From an uncultured Planctomycetaceae bacterium (GTDB lineage Bacteria; Planctomycetota; Planctomycetia; Planctomycetales; Planctomycetaceae), in the NCBI GenBank assembly GCA_903823545.1, contig CAIJTL010000731.1:1-7827 (forward strand): DNA of 7,827 bases, written 5' to 3'. Position numbers and translations under genes: made by a program. Below, in pieces: positions 6,253 through 7,827 of this stretch; position 1 is the first letter of the stretch, and every line of letters begins with the position of its first letter. Below the pieces are notes generated by a model that was not told the DNA's origin, ran no database searches, and saw only the letters and a list, made by a program, of their open reading frames with translations.

Positions 6253-6510
6253 ATGCCCATGACCTATCCGATGGACGTTGAAGAATTCGTCGCCACACAG
6301 ATAACCAGCGGACGCTTTAGCAGCCGTGATGAATTGTTGGTCGAAGCGTTAAGAGCCTTTCGCGATCTCACAAGTCAACATCAACAACTACAACGAGCGA
6401 TTGCAGGATCGTTACAGGAAGAAGAGCGTGGCGAAGCCTCGCTGTTTGATCCAGACGAGTTCATCAAAGAGCAACAATCGCGACTACATCTTGGCCGGAG
6501 CTCTGCGTAA
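6253..6510 (+). CDS. ParD-like antitoxin (ribbon-helix-helix)
   Basis: An 85-residue protein. Residues about 8-35 (VEEFVATQITSGRFSSRDEL and on into LVEALRAF) match the ParD/CC2985 antitoxin pattern. In this pattern a short strand and two helices dimerise to bind operator DNA, and the GRF-S-S-R-D-E turn lies between the helices. The C-terminal half is acidic and helical with LFDPDEF, as in antitoxins that wrap their toxin through this part. The ATG at 6253 follows GGAG (6241-6244) by 8 bases; a second ATG at 6259 is possible. Its stop TAA (6508-6510) overlaps the toxin ATG by one base, the standard antitoxin-first order. It is expected to neutralise the adjacent toxin and repress the operon. 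Family call good; no gene symbol is assigned because several homologous systems exist. Confidence 0.85.
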   Translation: MPMTYPMDVEEFVATQITSGRFSSRDELLVEALRAFRDLTSQHQQLQRAIAGSLQEEERGEASLFDPDEFIKEQQSRLHLGRSSA

Positions 6511-6839
6511 TGGGCTATGTTCGCTGGACGCCGACAGCCTACACAACGTTGGCGGACATTTACGAATACCTCGCTATCAAGAAACAGAATCCCGATGCGG
6601 CAGATGGGCTAGTTCGTGAGATTCACAGTAAGTGCGAACTCTACGCAGGCAATCCTGAACTCGGTGATCGCAGGCATGATCTTGGTCCACGGCTTCGCTG
6701 TTTTCCTGTGGGCAACTACGTTGTCTTTTATCGTCCGGCAATCGACGGCATCGTTTTGATTTTCATAACACACGGAGCACGGGATATCCCACAGGTTGTC
6801 CAACGATTGTTCCGCGACTCTTCTGAAGAACTCATATGA
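6510..6839 (+). CDS. ParE/RelE-superfamily toxin
   Basis: A 109-residue protein of the ParE/RelE fold. The start [17 protein letters not shown] (about 6-22) is the usual N-terminal helix. [18 protein letters not shown] (59-76) is the central strand pair. The end contains [17 protein letters not shown] (80-96), the strand and tail typical of ParE proteins. ParE toxins poison DNA gyrase, whereas RelE members cut mRNA on the ribosome. The HGARD ending leans toward ParE, but the target cannot be decided from sequence alone. It has no good ribosome-binding site of its own and overlaps the antitoxin stop by one base, so it is probably translated by coupling. Its own stop TGA (6837-6839) overlaps the purE start. 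The open frame is intact and full length, so the toxin is likely active. Confidence 0.88.
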   Translation: MGYVRWTPTAYTTLADIYEYLAIKKQNPDAADGLVREIHSKCELYAGNPELGDRRHDLGPRLRCFPVGNYVVFYRPAIDGIVLIFITHGARDIPQVVQRLFRDSSEELI

Positions 6840-7339
6840 CACAAACCTCGAATGATTCTTCTCCCCTCGTCGGCGTCATCATGGGAAGCAAGTCCGATTG
6901 GGAGACGATGCAACACGCGGATGCAATGCTGACGCAGTTCGGAATTGCACATGAATGTCGCGTCGTCTCGGCACATCGAACTCCGGATTGGTTAGCTGAT
7001 TACGCAAAGAGCGCGGAGTCTCGTGGACTGCACGTTGTGATTGCCGGAGCGGGAGGGGCCGCTCACCTACCAGGAATGGTGGCCTCGTACACCGTTTTAC
7101 CGGTGCTCGGCGTTCCGGTTCAGAGTCATGCGTTGCAAGGACTCGACTCTTTACTGTCGATCGTGCAAATGCCCGGCGGAGTTCCCGTTGGAACGATGGC
7201 AATCGGAAAGGCAGGCGCGATCAATGCCGCGTTGTTGGCAATCAGAATCCTGGCGACAACTCGACCAGAGCTACGAGAGAAATTGAAAGAGTTCGTGCAA
7301 CAACAGACAGATAAAGTGATGCAGGAGACGTTACCGTGA
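6836..7339 (+). CDS. purE: N5-carboxyaminoimidazole ribonucleotide mutase, class I PurE
   Basis: PurE moves the carboxyl group of N5-CAIR to give CAIR in purine synthesis, using the product of PurK encoded next. The 167-residue protein carries all expected motifs: GSKSD at 17-21 (phosphate binding), SAHRTP at 45-50 with the catalytic His47, [12 protein letters not shown] at 70-81, and [17 protein letters not shown] at 104-120 with AIGKAGAIN following. The short class I type and the presence of purK fit the bacterial two-step route. The ATG at 6836 overlaps the toxin stop by four bases (ATGA). No strong Shine-Dalgarno is visible before it, and the only other nearby ATG is inside the VIMGSKSD core, so coupled translation is likely. 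Its stop overlaps the purK start by four bases. Confidence 0.97.
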   Translation: MTQTSNDSSPLVGVIMGSKSDWETMQHADAMLTQFGIAHECRVVSAHRTPDWLADYAKSAESRGLHVVIAGAGGAAHLPGMVASYTVLPVLGVPVQSHALQGLDSLLSIVQMPGGVPVGTMAIGKAGAINAALLAIRILATTRPELREKLKEFVQQQTDKVMQETLP

Positions 7340-7827
7340 GCTTGGGCAATAAGGCTTCCTCACCGATTTTGCCCGGAGCAACTTTGGGAGTTCTTGGTAG
7401 CGGGCAGCTTGGTCGAATGTTCGCGATCGCTGCGAGACGGATGGGTTATCGAGTTCACACATACTCGCCAGACACCGATTCGCCGACAGGTCAGGTTGCC
7501 GATCACGAAGTGACCGCGAGCTATGACGACCTCGACGCTGTCGCCGAGTTCACAAAGCAAGTTTCCGTCATCACGTTTGAGTTTGAAAACGTACCGTCAG
7601 CGACTGCTGACGCAGCGGAACGTTTTGCACCGGTTCGTCCTGCCGGACAAGTGTTGCACATTTCGCAGCATCGACTGCGTGAGAAGACATATCTCCGCGA
7701 GCAAGGATTTCCGACCACGCCGTTCCGCGCGGTGCGATCGTTGACCGAACTGGAATCGGCTTTGCAAGAACTTGGAACGCCAGCGGTTTTGAAGACGGCT
7801 GGCTTTGGCTACGACGGCAAAGGCCAA
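7336..7827 (+). CDS. purK: N5-carboxyaminoimidazole ribonucleotide synthase PurK (3' end cut by window)
   Basis: PurK uses ATP and bicarbonate to carboxylate AIR to N5-CAIR, the substrate of PurE. The frame starts at GTG 7336, 8 bases after AGGAG (7323-7327), and stays open to the right edge (164 codons). Visible motifs are [11 protein letters not shown] (about 18-28), the nucleotide-binding strand of the ATP-grasp N-terminal domain; [10 protein letters not shown] (about 76-85); and [15 protein letters not shown] (about 150-164), the ATP-grasp loop entry. The missing part should hold the remaining ATP-grasp and C-terminal domains. The GTG overlaps the purE stop (GTGA), so the pair is coupled. 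The glycine loop reads GSGQLG where many PurK proteins have GGGQLG, a minor change. Confidence 0.95.
   Translation, partial: MSLGNKASSPILPGATLGVLGSGQLGRMFAIAARRMGYRVHTYSPDTDSPTGQVADHEVTASYDDLDAVAEFTKQVSVITFEFENVPSATADAAERFAPVRPAGQVLHISQHRLREKTYLREQGFPTTPFRAVRSLTELESALQELGTPAVLKTAGFGYDGKGQ

Overview
This 7.8 kb window is ordinary bacterial chromosome with about 50% GC. It most likely comes from a Planctomycetota (Planctomycetales-type) bacterium. That placement is an inference from three things: a secreted ThuA-like protein of the kind planctomycetes carry in many copies, an RRM protein with a polyglycine tail, and a trigger factor with a long N-terminal extension that is not linked to clpP/clpX. 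No sequence search was possible. I see no phage, transposon, CRISPR array or obvious horizontally acquired island; the one accessory element is a ParD/ParE-type toxin-antitoxin pair.

Layout: (1) 1-727 (+) is the 3' part of a xylose-isomerase-like TIM-barrel protein that is cut by the window edge. (2) 839-1168 (-) is a small glycine-rich RRM RNA-binding protein. It has its own terminator at 773-806 and a leader, at about 1207-1260, that could form alternative hairpins. (3) 1169-1768 is about 600 bases with no convincing gene. It ends in a plausible promoter for tRNA-Gly(GCC) at 1769-1840, which is followed by a clear intrinsic terminator. (4) 1989-3461 (+) is trigger factor. It ends at a 20-bp hairpin that can terminate transcription from both directions, shared with the convergent minus-strand genes. 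(5) 4849 down to 3615 (-) is a two-gene unit: a small membrane-anchored protein of unknown function, then a lipoprotein metallopeptidase, overlapping by one base. (6) 5127-6164 (+) is a secreted ThuA-like protein. (7) From 6253 to the right edge (+) is a tightly interlocked run of parD-like antitoxin, parE-like toxin, purE and purK (cut by the edge).

How the genes relate: the right-hand block is the most notable. Antitoxin and toxin overlap by 1 base, toxin and purE by 4 bases (ATGA), and purE and purK by 4 bases (GTGA). The purine biosynthesis pair purEK, which converts AIR via N5-CAIR to CAIR, therefore appears to be transcribed and probably translationally coupled downstream of a toxin-antitoxin module. 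The left half holds RNA and translation functions (RRM protein, tRNA-Gly, trigger factor) as separate transcription units. The middle holds envelope or secreted proteins: a lipoprotein protease, a membrane-anchored protein and the ThuA-like protein. I did not find a strong candidate for a wholly new system; the toxin-antitoxin/purEK coupling and the degenerate trigger factor PPIase domain are the points most worth checking.
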